Of a stretch of 64,000 nt of DNA, positions 35,707-43,164 are shown piece by piece; positions within the stretch are counted from its first letter, which is position 1; every line of letters starts with the position of its first letter. This stretch comes from Pyxidicoccus parkwaysis. Lineage in GTDB: Bacteria; Myxococcota; Myxococcia; Myxococcales; Myxococcaceae. The stretch spans positions 9,538,001-9,602,000 of the forward strand of contig NZ_CP071090.1 in NCBI RefSeq assembly GCF_017301735.1, in the 5' to 3' direction. The notes under the pieces are model-generated. The model was given only the letters and a program-made list of their open reading frames with translations. It had not been told where the DNA came from and made no database searches. The translations under genes were made by a program, and so were the position numbers.

Positions 35707-37026
35707 TCAGGCCTTCGCCGTGCCCGTCGCAGCGGGCAGGCACAGCGTGAAGCGCGCCCCGCCCTCCGCGCGGTTCTCCGCCGCCAGCGTGCCTCCGGCG
35801 CGCGCCACGTACTCACGGCACAGCGCCAGCCCCAGGCCGGTGCCCTTGCCCGGAGGCTTGGTGGTGAAGAAGGGCTCGAAGAGGCGCGGCAGCACGGACT
35901 CGGGGATGCCCGGGCCGTTGTCCTCCACGTCCAGCCGCACGCCCGCCTCCGCGGCCGAGGCCCGCACGACGATGCGCGCCGCGCGCCGGGGCTCCGCCGT
36001 GTCCACCGCGTCCGCCGCGTTGAGCAGCAGATTCACCAGCACCTGCACCAGGTGACGCTGGCTGATGCGCACCGGGGGCAGCTCCGGCGCCACGTCCACC
36101 ACCACCTCGCCCAGGCTGCGCAGCCGCACGGACGCCAGCCGCCCGGCCTCCTCCACCGCGTCACCCGCCGCGCAGCGCTCGTCGCTGTCCACCGCGTCAC
36201 GCGAGAAGCGCCGCAGGTCCGCGACAATCTGCTGGATGCGCTGCACGCCCTGCCGCGTCTCCTCCAGCACGCGCCGCAACTCCTCCACATCCGGCGCCGG
36301 CTCGGCGAGCTCCTCCTCCAGGAAGCCCAGGTTGGACTTCACGAAGGCCAGCGGGTTGTTCACCTCGTGCGCCACGCCCGCAGCCAGCTTGCCCACCACC
36401 GCCAGCCGCTCCATCTCCGCGCGGTTGCGCTCGCCCTGGGCGCGCAGGCGCTCGCTCTCCGCCAGCCGCTGCAGCGCCTCCACGCGCTCGCGGTCCGCGT
36501 CGCGCTCCGCGTCGCGCAGGCGGCGGAACGTCCTCCCGCCGTACGCGGACACCCACGCGACGAAGGCGAAGGAGAACACCTGCGCCAGCGTCGCCTGGGG
36601 CGTCGCGCCGGACCACGCGCACATCACCAGCAGCGCCACCAGCGTCAGCGCGCACGCCACCAGGGTGGGCTGCCGATGCCCGGGCGTGAAGACGGCGACG
36701 ATGAGCGGCACCGCGTACAGGCCCGGGAAGAAGGGACTGGCGAGCCCTCCGGTGAAGCGGATGTCGAGCATCAGCGCGCCCAGGGCCACCAGCGCCGCGA
36801 CGCCGCCCGACACCTGCGACCGCAGCCACCGGCGGCCCACCGCGAAACCCAGCACGACGAAGATGGCGCTCCACGCCGCGTGGACGGCGAGCACCTCCGG
36901 AATCACCCGCCCGAGCGTCAGCGGATGCGTGGCCCCGGCCAGCGCCAGCACCGCCGCGCACAAGAGGAGGTTGCGGCGCCGCAGCCGCAGGTGGGCGTCC
37001 AGCTCGGAAGTGGCGTCCTTGCGCAA
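35707..37026 (-). CDS. Membrane-bound histidine kinase
   Basis: About 439 residues from a TTG at 37024-37026 with AGGA nine bases upstream. A GTG at 37087-37089 is an alternative that adds 21 residues, but it has no ribosome-binding site. Residues 10-190 hold five or six membrane helices in a 7TM-like sensor region. A coiled linker follows (RRLRDAERDADRERVEALQRL), then the HisKA site H220 in GVAHEVNNPLAF and an HATPase domain (LVNLLLNAADAV, DNGPGIP, GTGLGLALC). The NtrB-like H-box (HEVNNP) is common in myxobacterial kinases that pair with sigma-54 activators. No response regulator is adjacent, so it is an orphan kinase. It lies 77 bp after the PLD gene. Confidence 0.9.
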   Translation of the reverse strand: MRKDATSELDAHLRLRRRNLLLCAAVLALAGATHPLTLGRVIPEVLAVHAAWSAIFVVLGFAVGRRWLRSQVSGGVAALVALGALMLDIRFTGGLASPFFPGLYAVPLIVAVFTPGHRQPTLVACALTLVALLVMCAWSGATPQATLAQVFSFAFVAWVSAYGGRTFRRLRDAERDADRERVEALQRLAESERLRAQGERNRAEMERLAVVGKLAAGVAHEVNNPLAFVKSNLGFLEEELAEPAPDVEELRRVLEETRQGVQRIQQIVADLRRFSRDAVDSDERCAAGDAVEEAGRLASVRLRSLGEVVVDVAPELPPVRISQRHLVQVLVNLLLNAADAVDTAEPRRAARIVVRASAAEAGVRLDVEDNGPGIPESVLPRLFEPFFTTKPPGKGTGLGLALCREYVARAGGTLAAENRAEGGARFTLCLPAATGTAKA

Positions 37027-37103
37027 GAGAAGGAGTCCTGGTGGCGGGGACAGGCGCGGAGATGACTCCGGGAGAAGACCCGAGGCCACGGCCCGCAGCA
37101 GCT

Positions 37104-37721
37104 TCAGCGATGCTTCGACGTGTGGCGCTTCAGCCGGCGCGCCTTGCCCAGCTTCGCGACGCCTCGCTCCCGAGTCACGCGCTTGTCGGCGGGAACGATG
37201 GGGTCCGGGCAGACCGCACGCAGCCGGCACGTGCGGCACTCGGCGCCGCTCCACACGGCCTCGTAGAGCGCTGTCACGCGGTCGATGACATCGAAGTCCT
37301 CGGTGACGAAGCCCAGCTCGAAGTTGCGCGCCGTGTCTGACTTGGCGCCCAGCCCCGCGCCGGTGAGGTTGGCGCTTCCCAGGTACGCCCACGCGCCGTC
37401 CACCACCACGGCCTTGAAGTGCACCCGAGGGCACACCTTGAGCCCCAGTCCTCCCGCCACCAGCCGCGCCTTCGCGTCGAAGGCCGCGCGGAACGGGCGG
37501 CTCGGCAATTCCGCGTGCAACAGCCGCAGCGCCACGCCGCGCGCGGCCAGCTTGTCCAGCACCTCCACCAGCGGGACGTAGTGGCCCTGGTGCTCCACGA
37601 ACATCGCCTTCACGTTGGCCGTGGCCATCCACACCGACTCGCGCGCGTGCAGCAGCTTCTCCAGCACCACCTCGCGGTACAGCGCGCTGCCAGACAGCAG
37701 CTCGGCTTCAATCGGACGCAT
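37104..37721 (-). CDS. PLD-superfamily protein with a single HKD motif
   Basis: 205 residues from ATG 37719-37721. One phospholipase D motif is present, HFKAVVVDGAWAYLGSANLTG (H-x-K-x4-D then GSxN). Proteins with one motif usually act as dimers, like Nuc nucleases. The N-terminal part (residues 1-60) looks like a PLD repeat without catalytic residues, so it could also be a degenerate first half. An unusual Cys cluster CRTCRLRAVC lies near the C-terminus and could bind a metal or Fe-S centre. It is followed by a strongly basic tail (KLGKARRLKRHTSKHR) suited to nucleic-acid binding. Substrate unknown: nuclease, lipase or phosphatidyl transferase. Confidence 0.8.
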   Translation of the reverse strand: MRPIEAELLSGSALYREVVLEKLLHARESVWMATANVKAMFVEHQGHYVPLVEVLDKLAARGVALRLLHAELPSRPFRAAFDAKARLVAGGLGLKVCPRVHFKAVVVDGAWAYLGSANLTGAGLGAKSDTARNFELGFVTEDFDVIDRVTALYEAVWSGAECRTCRLRAVCPDPIVPADKRVTRERGVAKLGKARRLKRHTSKHR

Positions 37722-37790
37722 GTGGAGACAGTCTCGCACTCCCACCCACACACGGCCAATCACTGGCCGCCTCCGTCTGGAGTCAACAGA

Positions 37791-37847
37791 TGACCGTGAG
37801 TCACTTGACCGCTGACCGGGGGTCACCCTATAGCTGACTCATGGTCA
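37791..37847 (+). promoter_or_regulatory. Triple operator array: TGAC-N5-GTCA at 22-bp intervals
   Basis: Three 13-bp inverted repeats occur: TGACCGTGAGTCA (37791-37803), TGACCGGGGGTCA (37813-37825, fully palindromic) and TGACTCATGGTCA (37835-37847). Their starts are exactly 22 bp apart, two helical turns, so all face one side of the DNA. The third covers the tetR ATG at 37841. This is the likely autoregulatory site of the adjacent TetR protein. Confidence 0.85.
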
Positions 37848-38521
37848 GCAACACGGCGGCGAAGGCGAAGCGGGCCGTGCCCCAGCGGGCGCGGAAGGAG
37901 GAGGACAAGGAGGCGCGGCGGAGGCTCATCCTGGACGAGGCGCTGGCGCTGTACCGCTCCACCTCGTACGCGGACGTGAAGATGGCGGACGTGGCGGAGC
38001 GGGCGAAGCTCGCGAAGGGGACGGTGTTCCTCTACTTCCCCACCAAGGAGGCCCTCTTCCTGGCGCTGCTGGAGGATTTGCTCTTCACCTGGTTCGCGCG
38101 GCTGCACGGGCTGCTTGAGCACGGCGAGGGCCGGTGGACGGGCGCGCGGCTGGCGCGCACGGTGGCCGAGTCGCTGGAGGGAGAAGAGCCGCTGACGCGC
38201 CTGCTGGCCATGCTCCAGACGGTGCTGGAGCAGAACGTCACCGTGGAGCAGGTGCGGCCCTTCAAGGAGCGGCTGTTGGGCGCGCTCTTGAGCACCGGCG
38301 CCCGCGTGGAGCAGCGGCTGCCCTTCCTGAAGGAGGGAGACGGCCCTCGCTTCCTCATCCACCTGCACGCGCTGGTGACGGGCCTCCGCCAGATGTCGGA
38401 CGTGGCGCCGGTGGCGCGCGAGCTGCTCACCGAGCCGCACCTGGCCCCGCTGCGCGTGGACTTCACCGCTGAATTGACGGCCGCACTCACCACCCTGCTT
38501 CGCGGGCTCGAGTCCCGCTGA
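37841..38521 (+). CDS. TetR-family regulator of the aldehyde dehydrogenase operon
   Basis: 226 residues from the ATG at 37841. A basic extension (AAKAKRAVPQRARKEEDKEARRR) precedes the TetR HTH (YADVKMADVAERAKLAKGTVFLYFPTKEALF). The helical ligand domain spans about residues 80-220. An operator array covers its start codon, so translation as well as transcription would be blocked by the bound protein. It is followed at 50 bp by two paralogous aldehyde dehydrogenase genes on the same strand, so the regulated pathway is probably oxidation of aldehydes or long-chain alcohols, with an aldehyde or acyl compound as inducer. Confidence 0.92.
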   Translation: MVSNTAAKAKRAVPQRARKEEDKEARRRLILDEALALYRSTSYADVKMADVAERAKLAKGTVFLYFPTKEALFLALLEDLLFTWFARLHGLLEHGEGRWTGARLARTVAESLEGEEPLTRLLAMLQTVLEQNVTVEQVRPFKERLLGALLSTGARVEQRLPFLKEGDGPRFLIHLHALVTGLRQMSDVAPVARELLTEPHLAPLRVDFTAELTAALTTLLRGLESR

Positions 38522-38571
38522 ATCCCTTTCGCAGTCCCACACCCCGCACACGCCACTTCCAGGAGCGCGCC

Positions 38572-40026
38572 ATGCTTGAAGCCGTCCCCTCCCCTGTCGA
38601 CACAAAGCCTTCCGCGTTGGTCGAGCGCATCCGCTCCGTCTTCGAGGCCCAGCGAGCGAACCGGTGGAACATGTCGCGCACCACCGCCGCCGAGCGCATC
38701 GCCCGCCTGAAGAAGCTGCGCGAGGCCATCGTCGCCCGGCGCGAGGAATTGGCGGACGCCATCCACCGCGACTTCCGCAAGCCCGCCATGGAGGTGGAAT
38801 TGACGGAGGTGCACCCCACGCTGGAGGAGCTGAACCACACGGTGAAGCACCTCAAGTCGTGGATGAAGCCCACGCGCGTGGGGACGCCGCTGTTGCTCGC
38901 GGGCTCGTCCAGCCACGTGCGCTACGAGGCGCGCGGCGTGGTGCTCGTGCTGGCACCGTGGAACTACCCGTTCCAGCTCCTGATGGCGCCCATCATCGCC
39001 GCCATCTCCGCGGGCAACACCGTCATCTGCAAGCCGAGCGAGAAGACCCCGCACACCTCGCGCTTCTTGGCATCGCTGGTGAAGGCCGTGTTCCCGGAGA
39101 ATGAAGTGGCCCTCTTCGAGGGCGCCGCCGAGGTCGCCGAGGCGCTGCTGGAGCAGCCCTTCGACCACATCTTCTTCACCGGCAACCCGCGCATCGGCCG
39201 CAAGGTGATGGAGGCTGCGGCGAAGCACCTGGCCAGCGTGACGCTGGAGCTGGGCGGCAAGTCGCCCGTCATCATCGACGAGACGGCGGACGTCACCGCC
39301 GCCGCGGAGCGGATTGCCTGGGGCAAGTTCATCAACGGCGGCCAGACGTGCGTGGCGCCGGACTACGCCTTCGTCCACGCGTCGCGTGAGCGCGAGTTCC
39401 TGGACACGCTGAAGGCCGTCATCACCCGCTTCTACGGCGGCACGGAGACGGAGCGTCAGGCGAGCCCGGACTTCTCGCGCTTGGTGGACCCCGTGGCGTG
39501 GCGGCGGGTGAAGGACCTGCTCGACCGCTCGGTGGCCGGGGGAGCGAAGGTGGAGGTGGGCGGGGCGGCGGACGGGCCCTCGCGCTACATCGCGCCCACC
39601 GTGCTGTCGGGTGTGAAGCCGGACATGCCCATCATGGAAGGTGAAATCTTCGGGCCCGTACTGCCGGTGATGACGTACCAGCAGCGCGAAGACATCTACG
39701 CGCACGTGCAGTCGGGCGGAAAGCCCCTGGCGCTCTACATCTTCAGCCAGGACAAGCGCGCGATTGAAGAGGTGTTCCGCAACACCACGTCCGGCGGCGC
39801 GGTGGTGAACAACGTCCTCATCCACGTGGCCAACCCGAACCTGCCGTTCGGCGGGGTGGGAATGAGTGGCCTGGGGCACTACCACGGCGTCTACGGCTTC
39901 AAGACTTTCAGCCACGAGCGGGCCGTGACGGTTCAATGGATGAAGTCGCTCGCTTCGGTGTTCTTCCCGCCGTATCGCGGAAAGGCCCAGGAATTGGCCT
40001 CCCGCGCGACCCGGCTGATGGAGTAG
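38572..40026 (+). CDS. Class 3-like aldehyde dehydrogenase (first of two)
   Basis: 484 residues from the ATG at 38572, with CAGGAG nine bases upstream. Catalytic residues are clear: Cys C260 in GGQTCVAPD, general-base Glu E226 in TLELGGKSP, and the NAD loop APWNYPFQLL and FTGNPRIGRKVM. The length and C-terminal region (SHERAVTVQWMKSLASVFFPPY) match ALDH3/CoA-independent fatty-aldehyde dehydrogenases that oxidise medium- or long-chain aldehydes to acids. It is similar to the next gene, suggesting tandem duplication followed by divergence. It lies in a tetR-ALDH-ALDH operon; a hairpin at 40044-40071 separates the two enzymes. Confidence 0.95.
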   Translation: MLEAVPSPVDTKPSALVERIRSVFEAQRANRWNMSRTTAAERIARLKKLREAIVARREELADAIHRDFRKPAMEVELTEVHPTLEELNHTVKHLKSWMKPTRVGTPLLLAGSSSHVRYEARGVVLVLAPWNYPFQLLMAPIIAAISAGNTVICKPSEKTPHTSRFLASLVKAVFPENEVALFEGAAEVAEALLEQPFDHIFFTGNPRIGRKVMEAAAKHLASVTLELGGKSPVIIDETADVTAAAERIAWGKFINGGQTCVAPDYAFVHASREREFLDTLKAVITRFYGGTETERQASPDFSRLVDPVAWRRVKDLLDRSVAGGAKVEVGGAADGPSRYIAPTVLSGVKPDMPIMEGEIFGPVLPVMTYQQREDIYAHVQSGGKPLALYIFSQDKRAIEEVFRNTTSGGAVVNNVLIHVANPNLPFGGVGMSGLGHYHGVYGFKTFSHERAVTVQWMKSLASVFFPPYRGKAQELASRATRLME

Positions 40027-40043
40027 GCAAGACGGCCGGTTCG

Positions 40044-40071
40044 GGCGGTGTTCTCGAAAGGGGACACCGCC
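40044..40071 (+). other. Hairpin between the two aldehyde dehydrogenase genes
   Basis: GGCGGTGT at 40044-40051 pairs with ACACCGCC at 40064-40071, and a further T-G and C-G pair can extend it. It lies between the stop of the first gene and the ribosome-binding site of the second. It may stabilise the upstream mRNA end or lower read-through. Confidence 0.55.
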
Positions 40072-40088
40072 GGAAGGAGCGCCGGTCC

Positions 40089-41528
40089 ATGCATGTGGTG
40101 AAGTTGCCGGAAGAGCGGATGCCCGAGGGGTTGCGGGAGGCGTTCGACCGCCTCGAGGCGCGCCGCTGGGAAGTGGCGAGGCGGGGTGCGAAGGAGCGGC
40201 TCGCCCGGCTGGACACGCTCAAGGACCTCATCATCACCCGGCGGGAAGCGCTGGCGGAGGCCATCCTCGCGGACTTCCGCAAGCCCCGCGCCGAGGTGGA
40301 AGCCACCGAGGTCATGCCCGTGCTCCAGGAATTGGCGCACGCGCAGAAGCACCTCAAGTCGTGGATGAAGCCGCGCAAGGTGACGACGCCGCTGATGCTC
40401 ACCGGCACGTCGAGCCACGTGCAGTACGAGGCCCGGGGCGTGGTGCTCATCACGGCCCCGTGGAACTACCCCTTCAACCTGCTCGTCTCGCCGTTGGTGG
40501 CCGCGGTGGCGGCGGGCAACGTGGTCATGTGCAAGCCGAGCGAGAAGACGCCGAACACGGCGCGCTTCATCTCCACGCTGCTGCGCGACGCGTTCCCCGA
40601 CGATGAGGTGGCGGTGGTGGAGGGCGGCCCGGAGGTGGGCGAGGCGCTGTTGCGGCTGCCGTTCGACCACTTCTTCTTCACGGGCGGACCGCGCGTGGGG
40701 CGGCGGGTGATGGAGGCGGCGGCGAAGCACCTGGCCAGCGTGACGCTGGAATTGGGCGGCAAGTCGCCTGTCGTCGTGGACGCGACGGCGGACATCGAGG
40801 CGACGGCCGAGCGCGTGGTGTGGGGGAAGTTCCTCAACGCGGGGCAGACGTGCCTTGCCCCGGACCATGTCTGGGTGCACGCGTCGAAGGAGGAGGCGCT
40901 GCTGGCGGCGATGAAGGCGGCGCTGGAGCGCTTCTACGGCAAGTCCGAGGAGGCGCGGCGCGCGTGCCAGGACTTCTGCCGGCTGGTGGATGACGGGGCC
41001 TTCAAGCGGGTGCGCGGGTTGATGGACCGCTCGGTGGCGGAAGGCGCACGGGTGGTGACGGGCGGCGTGGTGGACGCGGAGACGCGCTACATCGCGCCCA
41101 CGGTGCTGGCGGATGTGGCGCCGGAAGCGCCCGTCATGGACGAGGAGATTTTCGGACCGGTGCTGCCGGTGCTCCGGTACGAGTCGCTGGACGAGGTGGT
41201 GACTCACGTGCGCGCGGGCGGCAAGCCGCTGGCGCTCTACGTGTTCAGCCAGGACGAGGCGACGGTGGAGCGGCTCCTGCGCGAGACGAGCGCGGGCGGC
41301 ACGTGCATCAACACGGTGGTGCTGCACAACGCGAATCCCAACCTGCCCTTCGGTGGAATCGGGCAGAGCGGCGTCGGCGCGTACCACGGCGAGACGGGCT
41401 TCCGGACGTTCAGCCACGAGCGCGCGGTGCTGCGGCAGGGGCGCACGTCGCTGGCGCACCTGTTCTTCCCGCCGTACACGGGCAAGGCACAGAAGCTGGC
41501 TCGGCTGGCCAGCCGGTTGTTCGAGTAG
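40089..41528 (+). CDS. Class 3-like aldehyde dehydrogenase (second of two)
   Basis: 479 residues from ATG 40089, with AAGGAG nine bases upstream. Catalytic Cys C255 (AGQTCLAPD), Glu E221 (TLELGGKSP), and NAD motifs APWNYPFNLL and FTGGPRVGRRVM are intact. It is a paralogue of the preceding enzyme: most motifs match nearly residue for residue, with differences in the substrate-entry regions (for example TSAGGTCINTVVLHNA instead of TTSGGAVVNNVLIHVA). Having two adjacent copies suggests chain-length or substrate specialisation. The gene is probably also expressed from the tetR promoter. No signal peptide; cytoplasmic or peripherally membrane-bound. Confidence 0.95.
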   Translation: MHVVKLPEERMPEGLREAFDRLEARRWEVARRGAKERLARLDTLKDLIITRREALAEAILADFRKPRAEVEATEVMPVLQELAHAQKHLKSWMKPRKVTTPLMLTGTSSHVQYEARGVVLITAPWNYPFNLLVSPLVAAVAAGNVVMCKPSEKTPNTARFISTLLRDAFPDDEVAVVEGGPEVGEALLRLPFDHFFFTGGPRVGRRVMEAAAKHLASVTLELGGKSPVVVDATADIEATAERVVWGKFLNAGQTCLAPDHVWVHASKEEALLAAMKAALERFYGKSEEARRACQDFCRLVDDGAFKRVRGLMDRSVAEGARVVTGGVVDAETRYIAPTVLADVAPEAPVMDEEIFGPVLPVLRYESLDEVVTHVRAGGKPLALYVFSQDEATVERLLRETSAGGTCINTVVLHNANPNLPFGGIGQSGVGAYHGETGFRTFSHERAVLRQGRTSLAHLFFPPYTGKAQKLARLASRLFE

Positions 41529-41636
41529 CCGCTTTTTCAACGGCCCGGCTTCACTTAGACACCTTGCAATGGAGTCCGCCCCGGCGCGTAACGTCCAGGC
41601 GGACCCTTTCGCGGGAGTCCTCCAGGTGGGCCGCTC

Positions 41637-42239
41637 ATGACTGATTCACCTTCACCCTCGCCGCTCACGGCCTCCGCCGCCGCAGAGGTGGCGCAGCTGT
41701 CGCGGCTTCCCGCCGTGCTGCGCCCGCACCGGAACCTGCTCAGGTACTACGTGCTGACGTCGCTGCTCGCGGGGCCGGGCTTCCCCATCGCGCTGCTGAT
41801 TCAGTACTTCCGCTTCCACACGCTGCACTACGACCTCGACGCCGAGGGCATCACCGTCCGCTGGGGCATCCTCTTCCGGCGCGAGGTGTCCCTCACCTAC
41901 GCGCGCATCCAGGACATCCACCTGTCCAGCAACCTCATCGAGCGCTGGCTCGGGCTCGCGAAGGTCCAGGTGCAGACGGCGAGCGGCAACGCGGCGGCGG
42001 AAATCACCATCGAGGGCCTCCAGGCCTTCGAGGCCATGCGCGACTTCCTCTACACGAAGATGCAGGGCGCGAGGGACCGCACCCTGCATCCGGCCACGAG
42101 CGATGCCTCCGCGGGCACCGAGGACGCACTCGCCTCCACGCTCCGCGAGGTCGCCGCCGAGGTGCGCGCGCTGCGGCTCGGCCTGGGCAGTGCCCCTGCT
42201 GTGACTCCGGCTCCGGCTCCGGAGAAGACGAATGGCTGA
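41637..42239 (+). CDS. PH-domain (bPH2, YdbS/YdbT-type) membrane protein, first of two
   Basis: 200 residues. A Ser/Pro/Ala-rich N-terminus leads to a hydrophobic segment (LLRYYVLTSLLAGPGFPIALLI) and then a bacterial PH-like domain, with HTLHYDLDAEGITVRWGILFR followed by REVSLTYARIQDIHLSSNLIERWLGLAKV and QVQTASGNAAAEITIEGL. This is the bPH2 pattern of YdbS/YdbT-like proteins, membrane proteins of unknown role. A long Ala/Pro-rich tail follows. It overlaps the next PH protein by 8 bp, so they probably form a complex. Confidence 0.85.
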   Translation: MTDSPSPSPLTASAAAEVAQLSRLPAVLRPHRNLLRYYVLTSLLAGPGFPIALLIQYFRFHTLHYDLDAEGITVRWGILFRREVSLTYARIQDIHLSSNLIERWLGLAKVQVQTASGNAAAEITIEGLQAFEAMRDFLYTKMQGARDRTLHPATSDASAGTEDALASTLREVAAEVRALRLGLGSAPAVTPAPAPEKTNG

Positions 42240-42975
42240 GCTTGCCCCCGCGTGGCTCCTGCGCCTCTTGAGGGTGCCACCCCCGCCCCGGATTCCCGAG
42301 GGCAACGCGCGCGTCTTCCGTGCGGCCATCGCGTACCGCAACTACCGCCTGTTCCTCTGGGCCGTGCGGCAGGCGGGACTGGTCGCGGGTCTGTTCGCCG
42401 GCGCGCTCTTCCTCGCCGCCGTCGTGCAGCACATCAACCATCCGCTGTCGTATGTCATTGGCTACGTCCTGGAGGCGTTCGCGGTGCTGGGCTTCCTCGC
42501 CCAGCTTCCCGTGGGCTTCCTCGTCGCGCGCATCGACTACGCGTTCTGCTGGTACATCCTCTCCGACCGCAGCCTGCGCCTGCGCGAGGGGCTCGTCTCC
42601 ATCCAGGAGAAGACGATGACCTTCGCCAACATCCAGCAGGTCTCCATCCAGCAGAACCCGCTCCAGCGAGTGTTCGGCATCTCCGACGTGAAGGTGGAGA
42701 CGGCGGGCGGTGGCTCGGGAGGCAAGTCGTCCGGCAAGGCCGGCCAGGGTGAGCGAATGCATGAGGCGTACTTCCGAGGCATGCCCCACCCGGAGGAGAT
42801 TCGAGACGTCATCCTCGCGCGCGTGCGCATGCATCGGGACTCGGGCCTGGGAGAGCCGCAGCACGTGGCCGCATTGCCCAGCGCTGCCTCACCCGCCGCA
42901 CTCGACGCCGCGAAGGAGTTGCTCACGGAGATGCGCGCACTCCGACAGGCACTGCCGTCGCGCCGCGAGCAGTAG
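42232..42975 (+). CDS. PH-domain (bPH2-type) membrane protein, second of two
   Basis: 247 residues from ATG 42232, eight bases before the stop of the first gene. Two hydrophobic helices (about 40-95: LFLWAVRQAGLVAGLFAGALF and VIGYVLEAFAVLGFLAQLPVGF) precede a PH-like domain (YAFCWYILSDRSLRLREGLVSI, KTMTFANIQQVSIQQNPLQRVFGISDVKVET). A Gly/Ser/Lys-rich loop and a helical C-terminus follow. The pair resembles the two-subunit YdbS/YdbT arrangement. Function is unknown to me; some members have been suggested to matter for envelope or antibiotic stress. Confidence 0.85.
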   Translation: MAELAPAWLLRLLRVPPPPRIPEGNARVFRAAIAYRNYRLFLWAVRQAGLVAGLFAGALFLAAVVQHINHPLSYVIGYVLEAFAVLGFLAQLPVGFLVARIDYAFCWYILSDRSLRLREGLVSIQEKTMTFANIQQVSIQQNPLQRVFGISDVKVETAGGGSGGKSSGKAGQGERMHEAYFRGMPHPEEIRDVILARVRMHRDSGLGEPQHVAALPSAASPAALDAAKELLTEMRALRQALPSRREQ

Positions 42976-43107
42976 GAACGTCAGCTCCACGGACACGCAT
43001 CCTGGACGAAGGCGCGCCTCGCGCAGGGGCCGCCCCGGAGCGGAACGAGAGTCAGACACGAAGCTCCCGCTCTCCCGGCTCCAATCCACGTCACGTGCTC
43101 GTGGATG

Positions 43108-43151
43108 GGCGCCACGCGCTCCGGGCACGCAACCCGGGGCCACGTGGCGCC
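43108..43151. terminator. Bidirectional hairpin between convergent PH and ABC-F genes
   Basis: GGCGCCACG (43108-43116) pairs with CGTGGCGCC (43143-43151); inside it a second stem CGGG/CCCG can form. It lies between the stops of two convergent genes, so it can end both transcripts. The remaining gap bases 42976-43107 show nothing else. Confidence 0.65.
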
Positions 43152-43164
43152 GATACATCGGACC

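Noticed and set aside
37087..37089. GTG at 37087-37089 as histidine kinase start
   Set aside because: It has no ribosome-binding site; the TTG at 37024-37026 has AGGA at good spacing, though certainty is limited.
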